Below, in pieces: positions 54,123 through 63,221 of a stretch of 64,000 nt of DNA. Under the pieces are notes generated by a model. That model saw only the letters and a program-made list of their open reading frames with translations. It did not search any database and was not told the DNA's origin. The position numbers and the translations under genes are program-made. Origin of the DNA: CADEED01 sp035765415 (GTDB lineage Bacteria; Pseudomonadota; Gammaproteobacteria; Steroidobacterales; Steroidobacteraceae); the NCBI GenBank assembly GCA_035765415.1, contig DASTXR010000083.1:1-64000 (forward strand), read 5' to 3'. Numbering within the stretch: the first letter of the stretch is position 1; each line of letters starts with the position of its first letter.

Positions 54123-56535
54123 TCCGACCTCGCGCGCAGCGCCCATCCGCAGAAAACTCAGCGCCATTTCCCTGATCTCCACCGGCGTGGCCCTGTTGCT
54201 GACCACGGCGTTGTTCCTGGTCGGCGAGATCTTCGCGGTGCGCACCTCGAGCCTGCAGCAGCTGCGAATCCTGAGCGAAGCCATCGCCACCAACAGCACC
54301 GCCGCGCTGGCCTTCGACAACCCCGATGACGGACGCGCAGTGCTCGCCGCGTTCAAGTCCGATCCGCGCATCGTCGCGGCGGCGCTGTACAGGAACAACG
54401 GACGGATCTTCGTCTCGTATCCGGAACGCGCGCCGGCTGCGGCATTACCCGCGACCGCGGGACCCACGGGTTACAACATCGCGGGCGCGGCGCTCGTCGG
54501 GGTCGCGCCGGTACGGGAAGGGACTCGGGCGCTCGGAACCTTGTACGTTCGATCCGATCTGTCCGCCGTCTACGATCGACTCGCTTCGTACGCGCTGATT
54601 GCCGCACTGGCGATTGCGCTGGCGCTGGTCGCGGCCTGGGCCATATCGCGGCGCCTGCAGATAAAGTTGTCCGCGCCGATTCTGGAACTTGCCGCCATCG
54701 CGCGAATGGTTTCCGACCGCCAGGACTACGGCGTGCGCGCGCGCCTCGCCGGCATCAACGAGCTCGACGATCTCACCAACGCGTTCAATTACATGCTCCT
54801 GCAGACCGAGCAGAACGAGAAGCGCATGAGCGCCCAGGTGAACCGTCTCGCGCTGCTGCAGCAGATCACGCAGAGCATCGGCCTGCGGCACGACCTGAAG
54901 AGCATTTTCCAGGTGGTATTGCGCAGCCTCGAGCAACACCTGCCCATCGATTTCGGATGCGTGTGTCTGTGCAATCCCGCGGCTGGCACGGTAGTGGTCG
55001 AAAGCGTCGGCATCGGCAGCGAAGCGTCGTGCAAGACGCTGGGGCTGTCGCCGGGCAGGGCCGTGCCCGTGGGCAAGGACGGTCTGTATCGCGCCGTGAA
55101 CGGCGCACTCATTCATGAGCCAAACACCGCCCGCGTGGATTCTCCGTTTACGCGCCGGTTTTCGGACGCGGGATTCCATTCGCTGGTCATGTCGCCGCTG
55201 GCCGTGGAATCGAACGTGTTTGGTGTGCTGGTGGCCGTACGCCGCGAGCGCGAAGCATTCTCGAGCGGCGACTGCGAATTCCTCAAACAGCTCAGCGAGC
55301 ACGTGGCGCTGGCGTCGCACGAGGCCCAGTTGTACGGCGCCCTGCAGCGCACCTACGAGGATCTGCGGCACAGCCAGCAGACCGTCATGCAGACCGAACG
55401 CCTGCGCGCGCTCGGCGAAATGGCGAGCGGCATCGCACACGACATCAACAACGCCATCTCGCCTGTGTCGCTCTACGCGGAGTTGCTGCTCAACCAGGAA
55501 ACGCAGCTGACCGACGCCGGCCGCGGCCGCCTGGTCACGATACGGCGCGCGATCGACGACGTCGCCGGCACCATCGAGCGAATGCGCGAGTTCTATCGGC
55601 CGCGTGAGGTCACGCGTGCGTTCATCAGGCTCGACATACACAGCGCCATCAACCAGGTGCTCGAGCTCACGCAGCCGCGCTGGCGGGCGCTGCCACAGCA
55701 ACGCGGCATCGTCATCGAGCTGCGCAAGGATTTTGCGGCGAAGCTGCCTGATGTCATGGGTGACGAGGTGGAGCTTCGCGATGCGCTCACCAACCTGGTG
55801 TTCAACGCCGTCGATGCGATGCCCGAGGGAGGTACGCTGACCTTGCGCACTCTGCCGGTGATCGACGACGGCCGGGCGACGGTTCGCGTCGAAGTCTGCG
55901 ACACCGGCGTGGGCATGGATGAAGACACGCGGCGGCGCTGCATCGAGCCGTTCTTCACGACCAAGGGCGAACGCGGCACCGGCCTCGGGCTGGCATCGGT
56001 GTTCGGCATGCTGCAGCGTCACAGCGCGGCGCTGGAAGTCGACAGCGCGCCGGGCAAGGGCACCACGATGCGCATGATTTTCCCCGCGTTCGCGGAAGAC
56101 ACGTCGATGCCAGGTTCGCATCTGGCCGCGGACCTGAGCCTGAGGAAGCTGCGCATCCTGGTGATCGACGACGACCCGGTGCTGATCCGCTCTCTGCGCG
56201 AGGTGCTGGAGGCCGACGGGCATGCAATCGAGACGGCGCTCGGCGGCGAGGGCGGCATCGCCGCGTTCGCGGCGGCGCGCGACGCCGGGCACGAATTCGA
56301 AGTGGTGATCACCGATCTCGGCATGCCGCGCATGGATGGGCGCAAGGTGGCGGCCGCGATCAGGCAGTCGTCGCCGGCGACGCCCATTATCCTGTTGACG
56401 GGCTGGGGCCAGCGCCTGCTCGACGAAGCGAGCCTGCCGGCCAACATCGACCGGGTGCTCAGCAAGCCGCCGCGCCTCAACCAGTTGCGCGCCGCGCTGG
56501 TCGAGCTCGCGAATCCGCGCGATCCGGGGCTCTAA
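54115..56535 (+). CDS. Hybrid histidine kinase with CHASE8, HAMP, GAF, HisKA, HATPase and receiver domains
   Basis: 806 residues from a GTG at 54115 (alternative GTG 54109) overlapping the YfiR stop. Order: helix 17-40, periplasmic CHASE8 about 45-150 (IATNSTAALAFDNP, IVAAALYRNNGRIF), helix 158-178, HAMP about 180-235, GAF about 255-405, HisKA with His442 (GIAHDINNAISP), HATPase_c (N box 560-566, DTGVGM, GTGLGL at 621) and receiver 678-800 with phospho-Asp734. CHASE8 is the periplasmic domain of YfiN. The phosphorelay target is unknown; no DNA-binding regulator is adjacent. Confidence 0.9.
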   Translation: MADPTSRAAPIRRKLSAISLISTGVALLLTTALFLVGEIFAVRTSSLQQLRILSEAIATNSTAALAFDNPDDGRAVLAAFKSDPRIVAAALYRNNGRIFVSYPERAPAAALPATAGPTGYNIAGAALVGVAPVREGTRALGTLYVRSDLSAVYDRLASYALIAALAIALALVAAWAISRRLQIKLSAPILELAAIARMVSDRQDYGVRARLAGINELDDLTNAFNYMLLQTEQNEKRMSAQVNRLALLQQITQSIGLRHDLKSIFQVVLRSLEQHLPIDFGCVCLCNPAAGTVVVESVGIGSEASCKTLGLSPGRAVPVGKDGLYRAVNGALIHEPNTARVDSPFTRRFSDAGFHSLVMSPLAVESNVFGVLVAVRREREAFSSGDCEFLKQLSEHVALASHEAQLYGALQRTYEDLRHSQQTVMQTERLRALGEMASGIAHDINNAISPVSLYAELLLNQETQLTDAGRGRLVTIRRAIDDVAGTIERMREFYRPREVTRAFIRLDIHSAINQVLELTQPRWRALPQQRGIVIELRKDFAAKLPDVMGDEVELRDALTNLVFNAVDAMPEGGTLTLRTLPVIDDGRATVRVEVCDTGVGMDEDTRRRCIEPFFTTKGERGTGLGLASVFGMLQRHSAALEVDSAPGKGTTMRMIFPAFAEDTSMPGSHLAADLSLRKLRILVIDDDPVLIRSLREVLEADGHAIETALGGEGGIAAFAAARDAGHEFEVVITDLGMPRMDGRKVAAAIRQSSPATPIILLTGWGQRLLDEASLPANIDRVLSKPPRLNQLRAALVELANPRDPGL

Positions 56536-56550
56536 CTATCCTGCGTTGTC

Positions 56551-56949
56551 CTAACGCCTTTCTTCGATTCTCTCCCGGGCCTTCCCGCGCAGCTCCGAGC
56601 GGATCTCGCGCCATTCATTCTTCTGCGTCGGGGTGAGGACGCTCTCGACCTGCGAATTGAAGGCATCACCCTCCTTTTTCGCACTGCGCAGCACGTCGCG
56701 CTTCTGCGCGCGCGTGGCGGCCGTCTGCAACTGCAGTTGCGTGTGGGTCAGCTCCGACTTGCGTTTCTCGAACACGGGCCGGAGCTGCGCTTCCTGCTCG
56801 GGTGTCAGTTCGAGACGGCTGCGGATGTTGTCGAGCGTGGGAACCATGTCGAGCACGGGCTTCGCGCCGTTTCCGGGAACGGGCGTGAGCATGGCGCACA
56901 GCAGCATGGCGGCCGCGAAAGGGTATCGGCGACGTCGCGCGTAGTTCAC
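56551..56949 (-). CDS. Small periplasmic helix-rich protein (Spy/LTxxQ-like)
   Basis: 132 residues from a GTG at 56949, which has GGAGG 5 bases upstream. A signal segment (RYPFAAAMLLCAMLTPVPG) precedes a helical protein with two LTPxQ-type motifs (RLELTPEQEAQLRPVFEKR and ESVLTPTQKNEW) and a charged C-terminus. It resembles Spy-type periplasmic chaperones and CnrR/metal-sensor relatives. It converges on the kinase gene (16-bp gap) and is divergent from the CDF transporter. Confidence 0.65.
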   Translation of the reverse strand: MNYARRRRYPFAAAMLLCAMLTPVPGNGAKPVLDMVPTLDNIRSRLELTPEQEAQLRPVFEKRKSELTHTQLQLQTAATRAQKRDVLRSAKKEGDAFNSQVESVLTPTQKNEWREIRSELRGKARERIEERR

Positions 56950-57046
56950 GGGCACCTCCACGCTAACTATGCGAGCGGCACCGCCCGGGCTCCATCGGAC
57001 ATTGGTCCTACGGCGGCACTGGTTCGTTAGAGTGGATGCTCGTTGG

Positions 57047-57946
57047 ATGTTCACCGGAACCGAACAAGGCACGCTCAAGTTTTCGATCGCCCTGACGGTA
57101 TTCCTGGGCGTGCTGGGCATCGCCAGCGGACTCGTAACCGGGTCGCAGGCGATCATTTTCGACGGCATGTTCAGCTTCGTCGACGTCCTCCCCACGATCG
57201 TGTCGCTGCTCGTGGTCAAACTGATCGATCGCGGAACGAGTCAACGCTTCCAGTTCGGCTACTGGCACCTCGAACCCCTGGTGGGAGTGTTGCGCGACAG
57301 CATCCTGACGGTCGCGTGCATCTACGCTGCGGTGAGCGCGGTGAACGCGTTGTTCAGCGGCGGTAACGAGGTGGAATACGGCCTGGCGGCGTGGTGGGCG
57401 GGCATCCTCTGCGCGATTGGACTGGCAATGAACCTGATGCTGCGCCGGAGAGCCAGGGCGCTTCAGTCGCCGATGCTGGAGCTCGATGCGAGAAGCTGGG
57501 CGGTGAGCTCGAGCCTCAGCCTGGCGTTGCTGGTCGGCTTCTTGTTCGCTACGGCGCTCGCGGGCACGGCTTACCAGAGCTGGGTGCCATACCTCGATGC
57601 GATCGCGCTGCTCAGCATGGCGCTCATCATGCTGCCGATGCCGCTGGTGGGGTTGTGGCGCTCGATCAGCGATGTGCTCCAGGTGGCGCCCGACGAGCTG
57701 GACGCGCGGGTTCACGCGGTGATGGATGCTGTCGTGAAGGAGCGCCAGTTTCTCGACTACTCGAGCTACATCGCGAAGGTCGGCCGCGGGAGATTCGTGG
57801 AGATTCACATACTGGTGTCGCCGGAATCCCAAATCGACATCGCGATGGCGGACGAGGTGCGGCGCGACGTTTCGGATCGCCTCAACGCGGCCACGCCCAC
57901 GTTCTGGCTCACGATCGACTTCACCGCCGAGCGACGATGGATCTGA
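57047..57946 (+). CDS. Cation diffusion facilitator-family transporter
   Basis: 299 residues from the ATG at 57047. Helix 2 has the metal motif DGMFSFVDVLP and helix 5 region has ELDARSWAVSSS; a C-terminal cytoplasmic domain follows from about 210. The first metal site is D-x6-D rather than the H-x-x-x-D of zinc-type members, so the ion (Zn, Co, Fe, Mn) cannot be named. The divergent small periplasmic protein, similar to metal-response proteins, makes a metal-stress pair plausible. Confidence 0.85.
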   Translation: MFTGTEQGTLKFSIALTVFLGVLGIASGLVTGSQAIIFDGMFSFVDVLPTIVSLLVVKLIDRGTSQRFQFGYWHLEPLVGVLRDSILTVACIYAAVSAVNALFSGGNEVEYGLAAWWAGILCAIGLAMNLMLRRRARALQSPMLELDARSWAVSSSLSLALLVGFLFATALAGTAYQSWVPYLDAIALLSMALIMLPMPLVGLWRSISDVLQVAPDELDARVHAVMDAVVKERQFLDYSSYIAKVGRGRFVEIHILVSPESQIDIAMADEVRRDVSDRLNAATPTFWLTIDFTAERRWI

Positions 57947-58015
57947 AAACAGCTTGCCGGCGCCTAGGGGCGGCATGGCTTGTTGACGCCAACGCAGCGA
58001 CGTAGTGTGGCGCGC

Positions 58016-60832
58016 ATGAGCAATCCGATTTCACGTCGTGATTTCTTCAAGACCGGCGTGGTCGCGGGCATCACGATTCACGTCAGCCTGTTCGCGACTC
58101 CAGCCCCGGGCACGCTCGTGAGCAACGGTGAGCCGCCGCCCGCGGACTGGCTGGACGGCAAGGACGCCCCGCGCTTCCGTGTCGATGCCATCCAGAAGGT
58201 GACGGGCGCGAAGACGTTCACGCGGGATTTCCGCGCGCGCGACCTTGAGGGGTGGCCCCGGGAACAGAGCCACGCATTCCTGATCCGCGTTCCACGCGCC
58301 GACCGGATCTTCGAAGGCGTCGACCTGTCCACGCTGGGTGACGATCTGCTGCCCGACCGGCTGGTGCTGGCCGAAGATCTTCAACGTGACGGCATCAGCA
58401 TGCCGCACACCGAGTTCTACGGTGAATGGTTCCTCGTTCCCAAGGGCAAGACACCCCATCTGCTCGGCGAGCCCGTCGCGCTGCTCGTCTACAAGGACTT
58501 CGCGCGGTTCGACGCGGCCAAGCGCCGCATCCAGTTCGACGAGGGCATTTTTCGTTTTGGCGCGGTCACGGGGCCGAACCCCCCGCCTAACTACGGCGCC
58601 GCGCGGTACGTGCGCATCGAAGGCGCCAGCCCGGATGCCCCGGACGAGAACTCGCCGATCCGCGACTCGATCATCTTCGCGGGATTCAAGGGCGAACAAC
58701 CGCAATGGCCGGCGCCGTCGCGCACCGGCGATGCGATGGCCCGGGGCATGGCCGCCGCGATGCGAATCGAGCAGGAATTCGCCGCGGCCGGCGACGATGC
58801 GCTGCTCATGCGCCGTTCCTACACATCCCAGTCCATCGACGCGTCGGCGATGGAGACCGAAAACGGAAACGTCTGGTATGACCCGGCGACGCAATCCATG
58901 AACATGATGATCGCGACGCAGTCGCCGTACGAGGTGGCGGAGCGCGCGGCGGAAATGCTGGCAAAGTCGAAGTTCGTCGCGAAGAAGGTGGCCCTGAAGT
59001 GTGGTCACACCGTCGGTTATGGCACCAAGGACCATGCCGTGTTTCCGCTGTATGCCGTGGTCGCGGGTCTCTATGGCGAGGGCCGGCCGGTCCGGCTCGC
59101 CATGGACCGATTCGAGCAGTTCCAGATGGGGCTCAAGCGCCATGCGTTCTGGATGAAATATGCGCTGCTCGTCGATCGCAAGACACACCGCTTCCGCGCC
59201 ATGCAGGGTGAATTCAAATGTGATGGCGGCGGGCGCGCGAACTACTCGATGACGGTCGGAATGGTCGGCGCGACCGCCGCGCAATCCATCTACTACCTGC
59301 CGCGAAGCGACTTCTCCGTCGCCACGCTCGCCTCGCGCGCCGTCGAGGCCGGCTCCATGCGCGGCTTCGGCACGCTGCAGACGATGTCGGCGACGGAGAT
59401 GCTGGTCGACGAAGCCGCGCAGTCGCTCGGGATCGACGCCATCGACCTGCGCCTGAAGAACGTTTTCCGCACCGGCATGAAGAACACGCAGGGCGCCGTG
59501 CCGATCGGGGCGTTGCGCAATGACGAAATCCTCGAACGCGCGAAAGTGCATCCGTTGTGGACGGAGCGCGCGGCTCGCAAGGTGAAGTACGAGCTGGCCA
59601 ATCCGGGCAAGCGTTACGGCGTCGGTTTTGCGCACGTGCAGAAGGACTACGGCACGGGAGGCGAAGCGGCCATCGCGACGCTGGAAGTGGATCGCGAGGG
59701 CCGCGTCACACTGCGTCACGTGGCGACCGAAATCGGAACCGGCACCACGACATCACAGCCGATCATTGCCGGCCGGATCCTCGGCCGGGTGCCCGACAGA
59801 ACCTTCTACGGCGTGGTGGACTGGCCCGAGATGCCGCTTACCGCCAGCGAACAGCAGTTCACGATGTCGCAGGCGATGGAGGACAGGCTCAAGCAGAACC
59901 CGCGCTGGACTCCCTCGTTCACCTCGCCGATGAGCGCATCGAACAGCGCGTTTTTCCTGGGCCACGCCACGCGCGAGTCCGCGCACGCGCTGGTGCGGTT
60001 CGGCCTTTGGCCTGCGGCGTTGCGGCTGTGGGGGCTCAACCCAGCGTCGGTCGCGCCTCTCGGGCCGCGGGACCTGCACGCCGTGGATGGGAAACTGGTT
60101 GCGGGCTCGCTCGAACCGCTGTCGTTCGCGCGCGTAGCCGCCACAGCCCATGAGCTTGGCCTCGTCACCGGTGTCAGCGTGCACACGTTCAATCGCTGGG
60201 AGTGGGCGGAAGCCGAGTTCGATGTGCCCGATGCGGGGCGGCTGCGATTGCCCGTCGACGCGCTCGCGCTCAGGTATGGCGCGGGGGCGTCGGCATCGCG
60301 CAAGTCAAAAATGAAAGAGGGCGGCTATCACTTCATCGACCGCGCCGCGGTCTTCTACCCGCCGACGCAGTTCAACAATGCCGGTACGCGCTACTACGCG
60401 CCGATGGCGACGCTCGTCGAGGTTGCGGTCAACCTCGGCACCGGCAAGGTCGACGTGCTGTCGCATCACTCGATTCTCGATCCGGGGCCACCGATCGTCG
60501 CGCAGTTGATCTCGGGGCAGGTGCAGGGCGGCATCGCCATGGGAATCGGACACGCGTTGCACGAGTACCTGCCCCTGTACGAAGACGGTCCCGGCAACGG
60601 GACATGGAACTGGAACCGATATCAGCTGCCGCGCGCCAGCGACGTGGCCGTGTGGAACCAGAGCGCGGAGTCGCTCGAACCGAAGTCACCGGCCGACCTG
60701 CCGAAGGGAATGGCGGAAGTCACGGTGATCGCGGTGATACCGGCCATCGCCAACGCCGTGCATCACGCCATCGGTGTGCGCTTCTACGACTTTCCGATCA
60801 CGCCGGACAAGATCAAGGCGGCGCTGTCATGA
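58016..60832 (+). CDS. Molybdenum hydroxylase large (molybdopterin-binding) subunit
   Basis: 938 residues from the ATG at 58016. The N-terminus SNPISRRDFFKTGVVAG is a Tat signal, so the enzyme is periplasmic. It has the xanthine-dehydrogenase/isoquinoline-oxidoreductase fold: AIQKVTGAKTFTRDF, AGSMRGFGTLQTMSATEML and the C-terminal LPKGMAEVTVIAVIPAIANAV, where the Glu of GMAE occupies the catalytic base position. It hydroxylates an aldehyde or N-heterocycle using water. It overlaps the 2Fe-2S gene (ATGA) and is followed by a trihaem cytochrome. Confidence 0.88.
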   Translation: MSNPISRRDFFKTGVVAGITIHVSLFATPAPGTLVSNGEPPPADWLDGKDAPRFRVDAIQKVTGAKTFTRDFRARDLEGWPREQSHAFLIRVPRADRIFEGVDLSTLGDDLLPDRLVLAEDLQRDGISMPHTEFYGEWFLVPKGKTPHLLGEPVALLVYKDFARFDAAKRRIQFDEGIFRFGAVTGPNPPPNYGAARYVRIEGASPDAPDENSPIRDSIIFAGFKGEQPQWPAPSRTGDAMARGMAAAMRIEQEFAAAGDDALLMRRSYTSQSIDASAMETENGNVWYDPATQSMNMMIATQSPYEVAERAAEMLAKSKFVAKKVALKCGHTVGYGTKDHAVFPLYAVVAGLYGEGRPVRLAMDRFEQFQMGLKRHAFWMKYALLVDRKTHRFRAMQGEFKCDGGGRANYSMTVGMVGATAAQSIYYLPRSDFSVATLASRAVEAGSMRGFGTLQTMSATEMLVDEAAQSLGIDAIDLRLKNVFRTGMKNTQGAVPIGALRNDEILERAKVHPLWTERAARKVKYELANPGKRYGVGFAHVQKDYGTGGEAAIATLEVDREGRVTLRHVATEIGTGTTTSQPIIAGRILGRVPDRTFYGVVDWPEMPLTASEQQFTMSQAMEDRLKQNPRWTPSFTSPMSASNSAFFLGHATRESAHALVRFGLWPAALRLWGLNPASVAPLGPRDLHAVDGKLVAGSLEPLSFARVAATAHELGLVTGVSVHTFNRWEWAEAEFDVPDAGRLRLPVDALALRYGAGASASRKSKMKEGGYHFIDRAAVFYPPTQFNNAGTRYYAPMATLVEVAVNLGTGKVDVLSHHSILDPGPPIVAQLISGQVQGGIAMGIGHALHEYLPLYEDGPGNGTWNWNRYQLPRASDVAVWNQSAESLEPKSPADLPKGMAEVTVIAVIPAIANAVHHAIGVRFYDFPITPDKIKAALS

Positions 60833-61374
60833 GCATCGCCACTCGCGCGTTGTCGCTCACCGTCAATGGCAAGGCGGTGGGGCCTGTGCAGGTGCCGGAA
60901 ACGACGATGATGATCGACTTCCTGCACGAGTACCTGAACCTCACCGGTTCGCGCCTGGGATGCGGCATTGGTGTTTGTCACGCATGTACCGTGATCCTCG
61001 ATCATCCCGATGGACGCTCCGAGGAGTGGCGCACCTGCATCACGGGCGCACATTTCTTTGCCGGCAAGTCGGTGCGCACCATCGAAGGCCATGCGCAGCG
61101 CGACGCGCAGGGCGAAGTGGCGAAGCTCACGCCGGTGCAGCAGGCATTCATCGAGAATTTCGCGTTTCAATGCGGGTACTGCACGCCGGGCTTCGTCACC
61201 GGTGCGACGGTGCTGCTCGAGCAGCTCGCGCGAAATCCTGTCGCCCGCGAGGACCTGGAGCGCGTCATCCACGCCGCGCTCGACCGGCACATCTGTCGCT
61301 GCACCGGCTACGTCCGCTACTACGAAGCGGTTCGCAATGTCGTGCTCGCGACGCCGGGCCTGGTGAAGGCCTGA
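60829..61374 (+). CDS. Molybdenum hydroxylase 2Fe-2S subunit
   Basis: 181 residues. The first cluster is held by CGIGVCHACTVILD and CxxC downstream (WRTC), the second by FQCGYCTPGF and DRHICRCTGYVRYYEAV, as in IorA/CoxS. It moves electrons from the molybdenum centre to the cytochrome. The ATG overlaps the large-subunit stop. It lacks its own signal, so it is probably co-exported with the Tat-bearing large subunit. Confidence 0.92.
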   Translation: MSIATRALSLTVNGKAVGPVQVPETTMMIDFLHEYLNLTGSRLGCGIGVCHACTVILDHPDGRSEEWRTCITGAHFFAGKSVRTIEGHAQRDAQGEVAKLTPVQQAFIENFAFQCGYCTPGFVTGATVLLEQLARNPVAREDLERVIHAALDRHICRCTGYVRYYEAVRNVVLATPGLVKA

Positions 61375-61377
61375 ACG

Positions 61378-62640
61378 GTGCGGCGCTGGGTTCGCGTCAT
61401 CGTCGTATTGGCCGGCATCGGCGCGCTGGCGCTGGCCATGCTGCACTTCGGCGTGCTGGAGCGCTCGGTGGTGAGCGCCGACCTGGAAGCGCCGCTGTCG
61501 TCCGAAGCGATGGCGAAACTCGCGGCCAGGGGTCGCTATCTGGTCGTCGCCGCCGACTGTTATGCCTGCCACACCCATGGCGACGGGCCACCCTGGGCCG
61601 GCGGGCTGCCGTTCGAAACGCCGTTCGGAACCATTCACGCGACCAACATCTCGCCGGATGCGGACACCGGCATCGGCAAATGGACGCGGCGCGATTTTCA
61701 TCGCGCGCTGCGGGACGGCATCGCTCCGGGCAACCGGCACCTGTACCCGGCCATGCCCTATGCGTCGTACCGCGATCTGACGGCCGATGACGTGGACGCC
61801 ATGTACGCCTATCTCATGACATGCGAGCCGATATCCCGCGCAAACGTTGCGAACGATGTGAATTTCCCTAACAACATCCGCGCGCTCGTCGGTGCGTGGA
61901 ACATGTTCGTGCTTCGGGCACCCGAGCAGCCCGATGCGTCGAAGTCGGCTGAATGGAACCGGGGCCGTTACCTGACCAATGCGCTCGGCCATTGTGGCGA
62001 GTGCCACACGCCGCGCAATTTCCTCATGGCGATGAAGCGCGATCGTTACCTCCAGGGCGCAGTGCTCGAGGGCGTCGAAGCACCCGACATCAGGCGCGAC
62101 ACGCTCGCGCTGGTCGGCTTCGAGCCCGAAGGCCTCGCGCGATTCATGCGTCTCGGCGTGTCGCCACTGGGCTCGATGACCGGCCCGATGTTCGAAGTCG
62201 TGCACTTCTCGACTCAATACCTGGACGACGCGGATCTCGCGGCCATGGCGACCTATCTACTCGGCGAGCCGCCGCCGCCCGTGAAGGCCGTCGTGCCCGT
62301 CGAGGTCAGCCCGAAGATCGGCGAGTCGGGGCGGCGCACCTGGTTCGCGCTGTGCGCGGGGTGCCACGGCATCGGCGGTGAGGGTCTGCCGCAGGTGTCG
62401 GTGCCGATGCGCACGAATTCGTCGTTGCGCATTCCGAGCCCGCGCGGATTCCTCACGTCGGTCATGCGCGGCATTGCCCAGCAGGATTTTCCCGGCCTCG
62501 CGCGCATGCAGGCGATGCCCGGTTTCGCCGAGCATCTCGGCGATCAGGAAATCGCGGATCTTGCGACATGGGCGCGCGCGACCTGGGGCGGGCAGGGCAA
62601 GGAGATCACCGCGGCCGAAGTCGCGGAGCTTCGCCGGTGA
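61378..62640 (+). CDS. Trihaem cytochrome c, electron acceptor of the molybdenum hydroxylase
   Basis: 420 residues from a GTG 3 bases after the preceding stop. An N-terminal membrane anchor or signal (WVRVIVVLAGIGALALAML) is followed by three haem motifs: CYACH, CGECH and CAGCH. It resembles the cytochrome subunit of membrane alcohol or aldehyde dehydrogenases (FETPFGTIHATNISPDADTG), which pass electrons to quinone or a terminal oxidase. Position in the operon supports that it is the acceptor of the 2Fe-2S subunit. Confidence 0.9.
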   Translation: MRRWVRVIVVLAGIGALALAMLHFGVLERSVVSADLEAPLSSEAMAKLAARGRYLVVAADCYACHTHGDGPPWAGGLPFETPFGTIHATNISPDADTGIGKWTRRDFHRALRDGIAPGNRHLYPAMPYASYRDLTADDVDAMYAYLMTCEPISRANVANDVNFPNNIRALVGAWNMFVLRAPEQPDASKSAEWNRGRYLTNALGHCGECHTPRNFLMAMKRDRYLQGAVLEGVEAPDIRRDTLALVGFEPEGLARFMRLGVSPLGSMTGPMFEVVHFSTQYLDDADLAAMATYLLGEPPPPVKAVVPVEVSPKIGESGRRTWFALCAGCHGIGGEGLPQVSVPMRTNSSLRIPSPRGFLTSVMRGIAQQDFPGLARMQAMPGFAEHLGDQEIADLATWARATWGGQGKEITAAEVAELRR

Positions 62641-62643
62641 GCA

Positions 62644-63120
62644 TCAAAGCGTGGTCTTCGGCTGGCCGATGGGAAAATCGAACTGACCCTTGGTGACGAA
62701 CCGCGTTGAGCCCATGCCGCTGCTCAGCTTGCCTTTCATTTCGTAGTCGATTTTCTCCAGGCCTTTGCCCGACATCACGCCCATGGCCTGGCGCGCCATG
62801 CGAAACGCCGAGATGGTCACCGGCACCGCGATGACGGATTCACCGAAGCCCGGAACCGTGCCCGTCACGTTGGTCACGCCAGTGGCGAACGTCTTGCCCT
62901 GCACGTCCATTTCGACCGCGACACCTTTGTAGTTCACCGCGGCGTCGTTCGGGTTCTGCACGCGCAGCTTGACGTTCAGGCGTAGCTCGAGCCCCTGGCC
63001 TTGCAGCGGCTCGATTCCGGCCACGGTGACCTGGAGGGGATCGCGAGGCTGGAGTGCGGCACAGCCGCAAAGCGCGAGCAGGGCGAAGGAGGCGATGACA
63101 CTACGCAGCAGACTGGCCAT
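62644..63120 (-). CDS. LEA14-type (WHy domain) lipoprotein
   Basis: 158 residues. Lipobox LCGC in the N-terminal signal (SVIASFALLALCGC), then a LEA type-2/WHy immunoglobulin-like fold (VTVAGIEPLQGQGLELRLNV, KLRVQNPNDAAVNYKGV, TISAF). Bacterial homologues are desiccation or envelope-stress lipoproteins. It converges on the cytochrome gene (3 bp between stops). Confidence 0.82.
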   Translation of the reverse strand: MASLLRSVIASFALLALCGCAALQPRDPLQVTVAGIEPLQGQGLELRLNVKLRVQNPNDAAVNYKGVAVEMDVQGKTFATGVTNVTGTVPGFGESVIAVPVTISAFRMARQAMGVMSGKGLEKIDYEMKGKLSSGMGSTRFVTKGQFDFPIGQPKTTL

Positions 63121-63221
63121 GTCTGCATTCTCCGCCGTGCCTCCCGGCGCCGATATAAGGATTGCGCGCAGCTTCGCGACCCCGGGGGCCGCTCGCGGAA
63201 ATTTGTCGAGAAAACCAGCTA

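Noticed and set aside
58031..59719. Long open frame on the minus strand opposite the molybdenum hydroxylase
   Set aside because: Same reason; the plus-strand product has Tat signal and molybdopterin motifs.
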